Positions 1 to 11,842 of a DNA stretch of 64,000 nt are shown one piece after another; position 1 is the stretch's first letter; the number at the start of each line of letters is the position of its first letter. Source of the DNA: Gentiana macrophylla (lineage: Eukaryota; Streptophyta; Magnoliopsida; Gentianales; Gentianaceae); contig CM047807.1 of the NCBI GenBank assembly GCA_026214975.1, positions 69,791,824-69,855,823 on the forward strand, read 5' to 3'. The position numbers and the translations under genes are program-made. The notes under the pieces were generated by a model. The model was given only the letters and a program-made list of their open reading frames with translations. It had not been told where the DNA came from and ran no database searches.

Positions 1-960
1 GTGCCAAGAATTGCACGGCGCTTACTTTATTTCTTATACATTAAGAGTGAGGGCAATCTGTCCCAACAATTAATAATATATTCAATTAAAATAGTTTGAT
101 AAAAAAAAAACACACTTTGGCTTTTATAGAAAATAAAGTTAACTCACCCGTGATATTAATTAATATTTTGTAATATACCCATCCGTGTCCATTAAATTAA
201 CTCTCCATCTACGAGTCACATAACCCAATTCTTCCCAGCCATTGTTGACAACACCGATCATCATATTTTTTTTCTGCTACGTGCTTAATCAACCCATTTT
301 AAATTCCGATGTATTCCTCAGTTGCTTCCCAAAGCTAGACAATAATCAAATTTTCCAAAGTCGCTTCATTTACTTGATTCCCTTGAAATAATCAACTTCT
401 CTTTTCTTCTACCGTTTCACTAAGTTTAGAGGGTTACTGCTACAAACTAAATAAATAACCAGTTTCTTCAAAAGGAAAAAGATAGGACATGTATTGGTGG
501 AGTATTGAGATAAATATTAAAAGTAAAATGTATATAGGTAAGGAAAGAGGAAATGACCAAAGGCTTTTAACTTCTAGACAGATGTGCACACGTATCAAAG
601 GGAAATGGGAAAATGGAACGCCGTGCAAAGCACAGCGTGTCCATACTATACGTTGTTACTTATTGAGAGATATTAAATTTGAAGCCATACACTGATCAGA
701 TGCTTAAATTTGAGGAAAATGTAATACACATGAGGAGAGAAGGGAGTAAAAAACATTAAACAAACATGAAAATTCGTTAACAAACTAAACACCTAAGCAT
801 AATAATTTGAAATATGAATTGACAAAACTTGGACTAATACAACAATTCGCAGTAGATCAATGAAACTAATTTTCTATAATCATTGTGCATTTAGCAAGTA
901 ACGTTAATTCAAAGGTAAAACCAGTGGGTCACACCTTTTAGGGTGGCAAGATCAAAACAC
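1..960. other. AT-rich stretch without a recognisable gene
   Basis: No reading frame here has a recognisable domain. The longest ones are about 60 to 70 codons and lack any family motif. Composition is AT-rich with homopolymer runs. The right edge meets the tandem unit that starts at 961. Confidence 0.6.
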
Positions 961-1613
961 GTTCATAGAAGAATAATTTAAGTGCGTATGAAATGAATAT
1001 CCGACACATCTTCGACATCTCCGACATCGTATGGATACTTTTCGACACTCATTGAACAATTTTTTTCAATTTCTACTTAAATCTATTTTAACCGAAAAAA
1101 TGAAGCTATATTCGACATTATTTGCAACATGTGTTCTACCAAAACACGACACACGACACGCTCGATACACCCCGACGCCATATCCAACAGCTTGTCGGTT
1201 GATGAAATGAATATTAATTAAAATTTTAATTAAAATCTAACACCTTTGTCAACACTCCACGACACAAAATTGACAACTTTCGACACTCTTGAACCATTGA
1301 CCAAAAAAAAAAAAACACACACAATATATATAAGTAAAAAAAACGAAGACGCAAAAATAATCAATACGTAGCACCCCAAAAACGATGCCCCTAAAAATCC
1401 GCATAGACACACAATGTAAAATATATATACGCAAAAAGGAAAAGAACACACACACAAACAAACTATAGTATATTGAAATATCACGTGGTCGATCTCGTAT
1501 TAGGATAAGACCAAAAAAAAAAAGAGATCTAGATGTAAAGCAAAATAATATGTAATTAAAATGGAATCGGATACATCTTAAGCACAACACACATAATAAG
1601 ATTAAATTAAGGC
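961..1613 (+). repeat. Tandem unit 1, left part
   Basis: This stretch is repeated with only small indels at 17737-18418; both start GTTCATAGAAGAATAATTT and continue with the same clauses (many CGACA-containing words, an ACACACAAACAAACTATAG block and a final AAGATTAAATTAAG). The unit is cut at 1613 by copia element A and resumes after it at 17355. It has no coding capacity. The family is unknown to me; it may be a non-autonomous element or a short segmental tandem duplication. Confidence 0.8.
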
Positions 1614-1762
1614 TGTTGAGCACTCTCTCGAAGACGTTATTTAATTACGACTTATTTATTTATTTTCGATTCAATTATTTGTAAACACTATATATATCCC
1701 TTGTACCCCAATGATTATTGTGCGCAAAACATTAATACAATTACAATTATCGAAGTGTTTTA
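1614..1762 (+). repeat. 5' LTR of element A
   Basis: It begins TGTTGAGCAC and ends GTGTTTTA, directly followed by the primer-binding site. A TATA-like string CTATATATAT lies near 1689. One substitution separates it from the 3' LTR (C versus A in ATTGTGcGCAAAAC near 1723). The end is TA rather than the usual CA. Confidence 0.93.
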
Positions 1763-1773
1763 TGGTATCGAGC
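1763..1773 (+). promoter_or_regulatory. Primer-binding site of element A (initiator Met tRNA type)
   Basis: TGGTATCGAGC follows the LTR immediately. The site used by plant copia elements, complementary to the 3' end of initiator methionine tRNA, is TGGTATCAGAGC; this copy lacks the A of the CAG. The same position is altered in the other two families in this window. Confidence 0.8.
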
Positions 1774-1834
1774 ACCTATCGATCCCGCAACCCTACTAAA
1801 CCTTCATCAAAGCCGCTTGATTTTCATCATCATC

Positions 1835-3369
1835 ATGGCTCCCTCTGATGTAACCAACGAAGGATCCAGTGAATCCACACTCATCTCCACTCTCCCAAAA
1901 CTCAATCAGGCAAGCCACATTAACATCATGAAGTTGACAAAAGACACATATCCATTATGGCACGCACAAATTGTGCCATATCTCAAAGGGCAACGCGTCT
2001 TCGTTACGTTGATGATCGATCCCTAAACCATCGAAACAATTACATCGGGAACCACCACTAATCGAAATCCAGTTATGATGTGTGGGTAGAACAAGATCGA
2101 TTAATTTTGGGTTTAATCAACACGTCTTTGGACACCGACATGCTCCGTACGTGTATGCAGCACACCACTCGCCGCCTGCGGTTTGAAAGCTCTCGCAAAC
2201 TCGCTTTTGCTTCTCAAAGCCGAGCTAGAATTATGCAACTTAGGGCACAATTGATTAATGCCCAATGAGATAATCGATCAAGATCGTAATTCTTTAGCTA
2301 TCTCGAAAAACATTACCGATGAACTCGAGATGGCCGCCAACAAGTCACTATGGAGGAATTTCTTACACGGTATTATTCTCTGGGCTTGGACGTGACTATG
2401 AATCCCTCGCTGGGAGGGTTATGGAAAAAGCAGACATTGATCTTGATCAGGTGTACTCACTGTTGCTCTCAACTGAAGCTCGATTCTTTCGCCATGACCA
2501 GGCCTCTTGCCCATCTTTCCCGGTTGTTCAAAGAACCAAAGAAGACCGGTCTCCCGATCGCCAACTATCTTCGCAACAGTGGTAACAGGGAGGGGAAAGA
2601 AGGCGGCAGGTTACCGCAACCATTCACAGCGAAGAAGGTCGACAGGCGATTCCAATCCGGCTCAGTATAATTAGGCGGCGCAGGCCCTTTTCCAGCCGGT
2701 CAATCACAGCAATTTCAGGGAACTCGTGCTCCACAGTATCCACAGCAGCAAGGTAACTATCAGGGAAATTATAATCAAGGTCAGAACAATGGTAACTATC
2801 AGCATGGTAACTATCAGCAGGGTCGTCCTCGTCGTTATCCACCGGGCCAAGTCCCTCAATGCCAAGTTTGTTATAAAATGGGACACACAGCACTTGAATG
2901 TTGGCATAGGACCAACTTGAATTTTCAGCCTGGTGCTTCACAGAATCAACGTGGGCCTCGTCCTAACATGGCTCTCCAAACCACGGCTCCGAATTCTCGA
3001 CCATATGACTGGATTCCGGATACTGGTGCTACACAACACATGGCACAAGACCACCGCAATTTGAATGGTCACTCTGAACCATACAATGGTCCTGCTCAGA
3101 TTAATATTGGTGATGGCTCAGGTTTGCGTATTACTCATCTTAGTCGCTCTATTTTACCCTCTCCTTCACGCACTTTTACTTTAAATCACATCCTCGTTTC
3201 ACCTAGCCTTAAGAATAATTTGCTCTCTGTTCAACAATTTGCCAAAGATAATTCCGTTTACTTTGAATTTCATGGTGATTTCTTTTTTGTGAAGGACTAT
3301 TCGGGTCGCATTCATCATAGAGGGTCCCTTCACAATGGTCTCTACAAGTTTGACTCACCCAGACTTTAG
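1835..3369 (+). pseudogene. Element A gag and protease, frameshifted
   Basis: The start is the ATG at 1835 (MAPSDV). The first 64 residues hold the gag word YPLWHAQIVPYLKGQ before a stop at 2026. Gag sequence then continues through several frames. A CCHC zinc knuckle, CQVCYKMGHTALEC, is encoded near 2866-2907 and is preceded by a Gln/Gly/Tyr/Asn-rich stretch. The protease follows with the aspartic active site DTGA near 3019 and the typical downstream segment ILVSPSLKNNLLSVQQF. Known roles: gag packages the RNA, protease cuts the polyprotein. At least three frame breaks are visible, so no full product can be made from this copy as read. The low LTR divergence suggests that some breaks may be sequence errors. 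Confidence 0.85.
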
Positions 3370-4525
3370 CTCTTGCCACTTCCACATCCTCCACGGTTCG
3401 ATGGCATCAACGTCTTGGTCATTGTTCCCACCTACCATGTGTCGTGTTCTTCGTAGTCAAGCACTCTATGTTTCCAATAAAGCTTCCGATCCAGCTTTGT
3501 GAAGCATGTCGACTAGCCAAAAGTCATCATAGTCATTTGCCTGTTTCTAGTTTTACTTCTGTTGCACCTTTGGATTTGGTTTATTCTGATGTATGGGGAC
3601 CTTGTCCCGAAACTTCCATTTATGGCAATCAATATTATGTTTCCTTTCTTGATGATTTTACCAAGTTCTTGTGGATTTATCCTATTCGCTATAAAAATGA
3701 TGTCGAACGTGTATTTCCGTATTTAAAACACTTGTTGAACGCCTCTTTAATACCTCGCCAAGTCACTTCAGACTGACTCGGGAGGTGAATTTCAACGTCT
3801 CACGAATCCTCTCACATCTGAGGGTATTAGCCATCGACACTCTTGTCCACACACACATGAACAAGCCGGTGCCATCGAACGTCGTCATCGCCAAATAGTT
3901 GAAGTTGGCTTGTCTCTTTTAGCTCAATCTCACCTTCCCTTCAATATTGGGAGGATGCTTTTATCACGACTACTTATCTCATTAATCGTCTCTCTACGCT
4001 GCCTTAAACTACAAATCGCCTTATGAAATGGTCTATAAACGTCTCCCAGATTATTCCTTTCTCCGTGTGTTTGGATGCGCTTTGTTGGCCATATCTTCGT
4101 CCTTACAATAACCACAAAACAGTTATCGTTCTAAATCGTGTATCTTTCTTGGCTACGCCTCGCTCACCATGGCTACAAATGCCTTGACTTAAGTTCGGTC
4201 GTGTTTATGTCGCTCGTCATGTCACTTTGATGAGTTGTCCTTTCCTATACATCTCCTTCCACCCCTATTCCTTATGAGGACCTTTATGCCACTTTAGCAC
4301 TCAATATCACTCCAAACTCCACTCAAAGCAGACCCTCCTACCTCTCACCGAATGCCTTTCACTTCTCCTGCCGCCCGAAATCACACCGAACTCTCCGATA
4401 CCTAGCCCTATTCAACCACAACCACGCTCCCCATCTTACAGCCCTCCTCTTCGCCCTCCACTTCCACCGCCTCTTCGATGCTTCCGCTTCCAAGATTCCC
4501 ACTCCGCCACCCCTCCACCACCTCG
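3370..4525 (+). pseudogene. Element A integrase, broken
   Basis: The zinc-binding part shows WHQRLGH (near 3402) and CEACRLAK (near 3502), the HHCC pattern. The catalytic core follows with aspartates in LVYSDVWGP (near 3583) and LDDFTKF (near 3650), then a glutamate in AIERRHRQ (near 3874). The open frame stops at 3776 inside the core, just before the conserved GGEF word, which continues in another frame. The C-terminal part (YKRLPDYSFLRVFGC near 4033) is again in shifted frames. Integrase inserts the cDNA into the host chromosome. Its place upstream of reverse transcriptase confirms copia rather than gypsy. Confidence 0.82.
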
Positions 4526-5014
4526 CATGGTCACCGGCACTCAAACGAATTCCTCAAGCCTAAGAAAGAAGATCCTAACTTCATTCGTTATCCCATTTCT
4601 CGTGCCCTTATTTTCATTGTCGACGCGCTGAGCCCACTAGCTATACCGAGGTCGCCAAACACCGTGTGTGGCGCGATGCCATGCAAGATGAGATTAATGC
4701 ACTTCTCCGTAATAACACTTGGGATTTGGTTCCTTCTTCCCCTCGTATGAATGTTGTTGGTAATAAATGGGTTTTCCGTGTTAAGTATCATGCAGATGGC
4801 TCTTTGGAGCGCTATAAAGCGCGTCTTGTTGCAAAAGGGTTTCATCAAACAGAGGGTGTTGACTACACGGAAAAATTCAGTCCGGTGGTAAAGCCTCTCA
4901 CCATTCGGCTGCTCCTCACACTGGCCGTGACTTATCAATGGCCTATTCGTCAGGTTGTCGTCCAGAATGCATTTTTACATGGTAATTTATCTGAGCAGGT
5001 ATTTATGCAGCAGC
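4526..5014 (+). pseudogene. Element A reverse transcriptase, N-terminal part
   Basis: The frame holds the classical copia RT start: a Trp-Arg-Asp-Ala-Met-rich helix near 4666, GNKWVFRVKYHADGS near 4759, and ARLVAKGFHQTEGVDY near 4819. It runs to the MQQP word near 5004, where the CACTA element begins. The other half of the enzyme resumes at 16045. One residue expected to be Asp (QMDV in relatives) reads VVVQNAF here. Confidence 0.88.
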
Positions 5015-5690
5015 CACTACAACACTTTTGGCTTTTTCCGGCACAAAATAAATGCCGGGCCATGGAAACTAAGTGCCGTAAAAAGAATTCCCGGCACATA
5101 AAACGGCGGTTATTTAAGTGTTGTCAATACTGATGTCGGCAATGTTTTGCGGCAGTTTGTTGCTTTTGCCGGGAAGTTTTTGCGGCGATTATATGGCACA
5201 TAGTCAAAGTGACGCCTGTTTTTTTGTGGCACTTTGCTGACGCTTTTGTAATGTGTCGGAATGTTTTATGACGGTTTTTCCAGCATTTGATTAATATGAC
5301 GGACATAATTTTGTGGCAGTTTAACGACGCTTATTTTAATTGCCCCACGTAATTTGCGGTAAATTTTTCGACACTTTTCATTTAGAGGGACACATGTTTG
5401 TGGCACTTCACCGGCATTTGTTACATTTGACGAGGTATTTTAAAAAGTAATTTACCGACACTAATTTTTATTGCCGTGAATCTCACAACATTTATATGGC
5501 ACATATTGAAAATGGCTTTTTGTTTTAATGGCACTTTTGTGACATATGATATGTTTGTTGGAAAATTATTAACATACTTTCTTGCGCATTGTCTTAAAGT
5601 AAATGAATTGTTGACCATGTTTATGTCGGATTATCAATTTACGACTGAAGTAGTGGTATTCTTACATGACAATTATATACATTAATAATC
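5015..5690. repeat. Left subterminal repeat region of the CACTA
   Basis: Short words such as CCGGCAC, TGCCG, TTGCGGCA and TTTGTGGCACTT recur in both orientations over about 600 bp. In En/Spm elements such arrays bind the smaller transposon protein (TNPA-like). The terminal 10 bp mirror the right end. Confidence 0.8.
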
Positions 5691-6803
5691 CATACTTCAA
5701 CAAAAACATAGAAGAAAATAAAATTAATCATAATATTACACATATTGGTCGAGGTTGAAATTGAAGAAATTGAAAATTAAACACCAAAGAACGATTTTTA
5801 TCCAAACATTCAATCCGACAATAAGTTGTAATTAACTAGATAACTGAAAAACGATATTTAAAAGCTTAATTTGTTCAATACTCAAAAGACGAAACCGTTG
5901 TCCTCCTGAAAAACAAGCGTCCAATCTCAATAACTTTCAATCCCAATAACATGAATATGTCCTGCAGAAGCTAAATTCAAATGGTATGAAAAGTTGTATA
6001 ATTGATTAGAAAACTATAGTAATATGTATGACATGCATGTATATTTTACCTTTCATATGAAACTCTTCCGTCTCCTTTTCCTATTCTTTGCTCCATCCTG
6101 CATCCATTGAGAAAAAAACAAACAATCGTTCACGACAACACTATCCATATACAAGTCTTTTTCTTGTATCACCAAAAAGTAAATTTATATAGTATCACCA
6201 AAGATATCAAGGAATTTTATAAATAATATAAAAAAAATTACTAGTGAGCTTAACATTTGAGCAAAGATGCATAGCCGAGGCATTCAACCATTAAAACAAG
6301 AATTAACATAAATGAGGAGGAAAAATCACCATACAAATTGGATTAATTACAACATACTCTTAAACCTTCCCAAACTCAAAATGCCACAACACAACAATTT
6401 GATGTAATACAAAACTTAATATTTCGCTATTGAAGCATCTTTAACAACATTCATAGATATATTGTAACAAATCCATCATGGACATTGGCATAAGACTAAT
6501 GGACATCTAATACATCATGTATGTTAAAATATGAGGGGCTACCAGTGATTTCAAGAAACATGTAGTGTGCTATAAAATAAAAAAAATTACCCCAATATAC
6601 AAAGAGTCTAAAAAAGAGCTACAACCACCTAGTAAAATCCAAAACATAATCATATAAGTGAATGAATAGTCTCATTGAACGAATTAATTAAAAAAACCAC
6701 TTTATATATTAAACCTCTTAATTTGTTGTATAGGTTATCACAACGAAAAGAGGTGACGGTCACTTTCCAAAAATCGTAATTTTTTTTAAAGATTTATATG
6801 GTC
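5691..6803. other. CACTA interior without recognisable gene
   Basis: AT-rich and without coding motifs. It may hold introns or the 3' untranslated part of a leftward gene whose leader lies near 7770-8300, but I see no direct sign of this. Confidence 0.4.
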
Positions 6804-7156
6804 TCAAATTAATGGGAACACTTGATAAATCGATTCAGTCATCAGCATTTTCTTTTTCTTTTTTTCAAAGACCTTGAATATTTGAATATAAAGTGATTCG
6901 CGATGAATTCCTTCGTCGACCCTATACGCAACATGCATTATATGGTCAAGAGCAAATGTACCATACGCTGCAAAAGGAAGTCCTGTGTCTATAAAAATAC
7001 TTTCCTTAGAAAAATCTATATAAAAACGCAAACAATATTTATACACACTAAGTACACTAAATTTATAATGTATATTCTTTTTTTGAACAGATAATGTAAT
7101 TCCTTTAAAACATGTGATGTGCATCCCGTGATGAGACTCTGATCGATCTTCTTCCA

Positions 7157-7157
<1 letters not shown>
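6804..7157 (-). CDS. Unrecognised 117-codon frame, possible exon of a leftward CACTA gene
   Basis: The frame opens MEEDRSESHHGMH and ends QVFPLI before a stop. It includes the stretch DTGLPFAAYGTFALDH, which looks more like ordinary protein than random AT-rich translation. I do not recognise the family. It lies leftward of the minus-strand leader copy at 7770-8300, so it could belong to the second (TNPA-like) gene of the CACTA, or to a captured host fragment. The start may not be real if this is an internal exon. A (TA)n tract begins just beyond its 5' end. Confidence 0.3.

Positions 7158-7160
<3 letters not shown>

Positions 7161-7228
<68 letters not shown>
7161..7228. repeat. (TA)n microsatellite
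   Basis: About 34 uninterrupted TA units. First of four such tracts inside the CACTA. Confidence 0.95.
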
Positions 7229-7230
<2 letters not shown>

Positions 7231-7769
7231 CATCCTTAATATTTTTCTTAAAAATATTTTAAAGCGTACTGTCAATTATAGTAGGTTTTATATTAATCAC
7301 TATATTATATAACAAAACATGTTAAGTCCGACTCAATTAAAAGATACAAAAATTAAAGTATGAGTATGAGGCTAAACTTGTACCTTTATCTGGATCTCTC
7401 CTTTGTAATTCCTTCAACATTCATTATCCTCCTATATTTATCTCAACAAAAAGATTACATCAAGACCCTTTTATCATCCAGCATTATGAGACTTATTTCC
7501 CACAACCCAAAGCAGATTCGCAAGAAAGAGCCGAACTTGACTAAAGCTCTGGAGTCCTTTCATTTGGTAGAAGGAAATGCATTGAACGTAATGAGATGAT
7601 CTTCTCATGACTTAAAATTATAAATGTGTATTATTTTTATGCATATTTAAGATAATCAAAATATCGTATCAAGATGATCCGTTTGAGAAAAAAATGCAAT
7701 GAATCTTAAATTTTTTCATGGATTTAACATTATAATGACCAAAATCTAATGTATTTTCTTCTAATACAA
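7229..7769. other. CACTA interior, no clear gene
   Basis: A 79-codon plus-strand frame at 7360-7599 has no family motif that I recognise. It may be chance, or an exon read on either strand. Confidence 0.4.
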
Positions 7770-8300
7770 TGAATCAAAGGTGAAAACAATTTAAACAAAA
7801 ATAACTTACCTTGGTGGAAGTAAAAAATGTAATTCGGCTGCTTAAAAAAATTGCAGTTCAACCTTGAGACATGAGTCCTCACCTTCACGATATTAATTAT
7901 CAAGGATTTGAGAAGAGGCGTACTTGATTTCCCTGTTATCTGCAACAAGATAATTGTGGAATTTTTTTAGTGGATTTTTTATTTAGAAAAACACTGTTTT
8001 GAAGGGGAATGTAAAAAATGATAATGCGTGTATCGTGTTTTCGGGAAATTGGGTTTATCAAAAAAAAAAAATCGACCACAGTGCAGTTATCATTATCAAT
8101 TTGAATTTATTTTTTCATTTTCAAGGAATTTAATTATTAATGGGAACTTGTGTTTTAAGTTTTGGAAGATAATTCTTTAAAAAAACAGTTTTGGGGGGGT
8201 AATCTTTCAAAAAAAAGCTTTGGAAGATAAAAATTAAAAAATGTGTAGTGTACTTTTTGGTGGGAAAAATGGCGCTAAAAAAAAGGTGCGTGGGAAAAAT
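7770..8300 (-). repeat. Leader/promoter copy 1 of the CACTA, reading leftward
   Basis: Read on the minus strand this matches 11520-11870: both share a piece like AAGTTCCCATTA, then AAAAATTCCACAATTATC, then GTGAAGGTGAGGACT, then a CCATCAAG- or CCACCAAG-like exon end followed by GTAAG. The splice-donor-like junction is at 7810/7809. The match is interrupted and diverged, so the duplication is old. It suggests an untranslated first exon and promoter driving a leftward gene. Confidence 0.6.
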
Positions 8301-8628
8301 TTGGTGGGTAAAGCACGTTTGTCTTTTTACTATTTTCTAGTACGTGTTGTTTTTTTATTTTGTTTTTTTTTTAATTTAGTGTACGTGTTGTTTATATTAT
8401 TTTGGTACTAATACTCTTCATGTTATTTTTGTTGTTGAATAATTTTATTTATTTATTTCATTTTTCAACACAATTCATGATGTCATATTATATAACTTAT
8501 GCATAATAATATAACTGTTCAATATAAAATCTTATTCTATGAAAATATTGTCATCGTTATATAAATGATAATATTAACGTTGTTGTCCTTTATAAAATTA
8601 TTACTTAAATTATCAATTACTATTATAA

Positions 8629-8713
<85 letters not shown>

Positions 8714-9250
8714 TTATTTATTTATTTATTTTATTATTTATTTTTTTATTTTTTTGTGAAACCTTTTTTATTATTAAGAAAAAAATAAGGTTCGATCTCC
8801 AAATATCGACCCTCCTCCTTATACCAAAAATGTAGACGAAGCGTAGTATGCGCCCTCTAAAAACCTATGAGTAAGAAACCCAGGTGTGGGAAAATCCGGC
8901 TGCAGTAGGAAAGGTGCAAAGACCCCACGCTTACAGAAAAATAAAGTCTCCCAAAAAGAAAGTTACAAACGAAAAAAAAAAAAAAACAAGTGAGTTCCGC
9001 CCTTCTATGGTAGAAAGTGATCTTCGATCCGTCAATGACGGCTAAAACATTCGTCATGGTTGACTCCAGTCAAGTTACGTTTGGAGGGTGTGTCCAATAA
9101 ACTGCGTCAAGACTTGAGCCACAAAATTTTTTTGAGGAGATTGGACCATCCACGGTGACGCGCGCCATATCAAACGCATGATGAGAAGAGCCATCCACAC
9201 GATCGTAACTAAGCCATGAGTTCTGGTTTGCACCCCTTCCATGATCGTAA

Positions 9251-9253
<3 letters not shown>
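8301..9253. other. Spacer with simple repeats, no gene
   Basis: T-rich sequence leads into an (AT)n tract (about 8633-8709) and a (TTTA)n tail (about 8707-8745). No coding motif is seen. A 66-codon minus-strand frame near 8857-9057 has a poly-Phe core and is rejected. Confidence 0.5.
8633..8745. repeat. (AT)n followed by (TTTA)n microsatellite
   Basis: Roughly 38 AT units run into TTTA units and T-rich sequence. Confidence 0.95.

Positions 9254-9326
<73 letters not shown>
9254..9326. repeat. (TA)n microsatellite
   Basis: About 36 TA units just upstream of the Tat-like gypsy fragment. Confidence 0.95.
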
Positions 9327-9329
<3 letters not shown>

Positions 9330-9389
9330 GTAACTAACGACACTCTTTTCCATTTATATCGACGCTCCTTTTGATTGCTCTTACTACTA

Positions 9390-10252
9390 AAATAGAAATT
9401 TCTCGTTTAGCTTCGCCCTATCTTGCTGGTGCGGAAGAAGGGAAGGGGTAAATGATTTATTGTAATGTCTTATATCATGTATTTCAATGATATAAACATC
9501 AAACATGCTTAAACATCGACTAAACCGCCAGATTTACAGTTTTGGTTGGTGACATGCGGTTCATGGACAGACGGTTTGGCCACGGTTCGGTATGATATCT
9601 ATCACATTTCAGATTGACAGAAGTCGGACCAACATCTCGACCCGTGTCATCCCCATAGTAATCCAACAATAAATAGAGACAGAAGGACAACACCTTAAGG
9701 GCCAAGAGTCCCAAGAATCTGAGCAGAATACTGCTTGGCAACTCCCCGACCTCAGCAGGTCGGCCAAAGTATAGAAGAACTCAGGCAGCTAAGCTCAGGC
9801 CTAGCGGCTCTTGTATATTAAATTAAACCTCCCACGTGTATATTAAAATCGGATAAATATGGAAAAAATCCCAAGCCATAAAGGCTTTATGTTCAAAATT
9901 CACACGATTATCTCCCATAATCAGGGAGATAGTCTTGTGATTATCCATTCCTTAGGGAACACGCATATGAGTCCATAATGGACATGGCACATGCAGGAAT
10001 TAGGGCATAACGCCCCCTACATCCTTAAGGAACTACGGAGACTTGATTCCTGAACAATTACTTGATACGTAGGCAGTTTGAGATATAGTTTCTCAGGTCC
10101 AGTCTAAACCACCATAAAACACCCCCTGTTTCACATCTTTTCTAGGGTTCAATCTTGAACTGGTGGTCATTAGGATCAACATCGTCAATTGACACTAGAA
10201 GGAGGGCTCCCTACTGTCAATATAATTCTAGTTCGAAATTTCAGTCATTATA
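9390..10252 (+). repeat. Probable LTR/leader of a Tat-type gypsy fragment
   Basis: This non-coding piece precedes the gag frame and has LTR-like content: a TATA-like CAATAAATAGAG near 9668, GACCTCAGCAGGTCGGCC near 9750, and the clause TTGATACGTAGGCAGTTTGAG near 10060, which resembles the 3' end of Tat LTRs. The exact LTR borders and primer site could not be fixed. No second LTR copy is present in the window. Confidence 0.5.
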
Positions 10253-11060
10253 GTGACTACACGACAGCAGTCAGCTAATGGCAACAACACTAATGGTGCG
10301 TCAACTTCCAACACAAACAACCAGAATCTCCTGCAAGAGGAAATTGCTCTCAATGCTACATATCAAGCATTGGTAGATCAATTGGTATCTTTGGATGCCG
10401 TCACCAAGAAGGCTATCCTTGATGCTGTTTTGGTGGACGAAGATGAAGAGGATGAAGATCTAGAGGAGGAGGTTCCTCTGGATGAAAACCTACATGAATC
10501 AAACCCACAGGGAGAAGGTTCACTAGAAGACCTACCGGGACAGACTTCAGAGGAAGATATGGAAGATGAATCGTGGGAAGAAACACCTCATCCTACAAAG
10601 CCAAAGCGCGCCAAGAAGAACGGGCATATGTCCTCTTCAAATCGGGGAAAACAATTGATAGATCCCCGCGCTATGGAGGCAGCTAGAGCCGAGCTGGACG
10701 TTATATCGGGGAAAAAGTCTGCGAAACTGTCCCTCACATCTCTATTTATCGAGCAAGTGGACAATTATCCTCGACACGCAAGGTTTAAAGTGCCTAAATT
10801 GGAGCCGTACAACGGAACCAGGGATCCCCAGGATCACTTCTTTCAGTACCTGACTCATATGAAACCTAGATTGTGCCGCAGACGAGATGAAGTGCAAGGT
10901 CTTTCCTGCATTGCTAACAGGCCGAGCTCGAGAGTGGTTTAAAAGAGGATCCCAGCCAGGATGATCTCCAACTTCGTAACATTGGGAAAAATGTTCCTTA
11001 ACGCCTTCATCACGGCCAAACCGTTTCAGAGGAACGCTACACACCTACTCACTCTTATGA
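10253..11060 (+). pseudogene. Tat-type Ty3/gypsy gag fragment
   Basis: A 229-codon frame starts at a GTG (10253) where an ATG would be expected. Its N-terminal half is acidic (runs of Glu/Asp near residues 62-80), followed by a basic linker. It then enters the conserved gag core with FKVPKLEPYNGTRDPQDHFF (residues about 179-198), the pattern of plant Tat/Ogre-type gag. After 10942 the core continues in another frame (a W-F-K-R word near 10936, then NATHLLTLM near 11034) and stops dead at a (TA)n tract. No protease or pol follows, so this is a 5' fragment carried inside the CACTA. Confidence 0.75.
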
Positions 11061-11076
11061 TATGGTGCGCACATGT

Positions 11077-11078
<2 letters not shown>

Positions 11079-11119
<41 letters not shown>
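11079..11119. repeat. (TA)n microsatellite
   Basis: About 20 TA units directly after the truncated gag. It marks the right edge of the gypsy fragment. Confidence 0.93.
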
Positions 11120-11122
<3 letters not shown>

Positions 11123-11519
11123 GACCAACATAACTAGTTTTTATTTAGGAAACCAACATAACAAGTTATAATCATTATTGTCAATGTATGTGTAATAACA
11201 TTTATAAATAATAACGACATTAATGTTTTTTGAAGGAGAACAACATTAATGTTATCAAATATATAACCGTGACAATATTTTAAAAGTTTTAGTGTGATAT
11301 AAAGACAACTATATGTTTAAGCATTAATTACTGTGACACCATGAATTGTGAAGTTATATGATATTATAAAATATATATGACTCATGCTTTATCTCAGATG
11401 TGCTAAATGAAGAAAATAAAAATGTTGAATTATCAGTAATAAAAATTGCTTGAAGTGTATTAGTAAAGAAAGTCTTTAATTAAAAAATAAAGTATTTCTT
11501 TAATTGAAAAAACCGACGA

Positions 11520-11842
11520 ATGATTATTAAAAAAAGAAGCCTACACTAGCGCACCAAAGATTCTGAAAACCTAAATACTCCGTAATAAGTTCCCATTATC
11601 AATTAAAGTTTAAAAAAAAAACCTTTAAAATCCTCCAACAATTTCCTGATGTTACCCTCATCTTTTTGCGCCAAACACCCAGTTTTTATCTCCCAATATT
11701 ACTTGGAATCCAACTCCAATTCCCTGGAAAAAAAAAATTCCACAATTATCATTATTGGGTTTTCAATCTTGTTCTTTATCAGCGGTGAAGGTGAGGACTT
11801 AAGATATATCTTAAGGCTGAATTGCGTATCATCTCCATCAAG
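11520..11842 (+). promoter_or_regulatory. Leader copy 2 of the CACTA, probable first exon of the transposase gene
   Basis: It matches the inverted copy at 7770-8300, with the shared GTGAAGGTGAGGACT word near 11786. It ends CCATCAAG followed by GTAAGC at 11843, a good plant splice donor. The next recognisable coding exon, at 13389, lies rightward on the same strand, preceded by a pyrimidine-rich stretch and an AG at 13383-13384. This supports an untranslated exon with a ~1.5-kb first intron. The transcription start is not defined. Confidence 0.55.

Noticed and set aside
1230..1623. Minus-strand frames of 84 and 124 codons rich in Phe and Cys
   Set aside because: They translate A-runs and AC-rich sequence of the tandem unit, and the second copy does not keep the frame.
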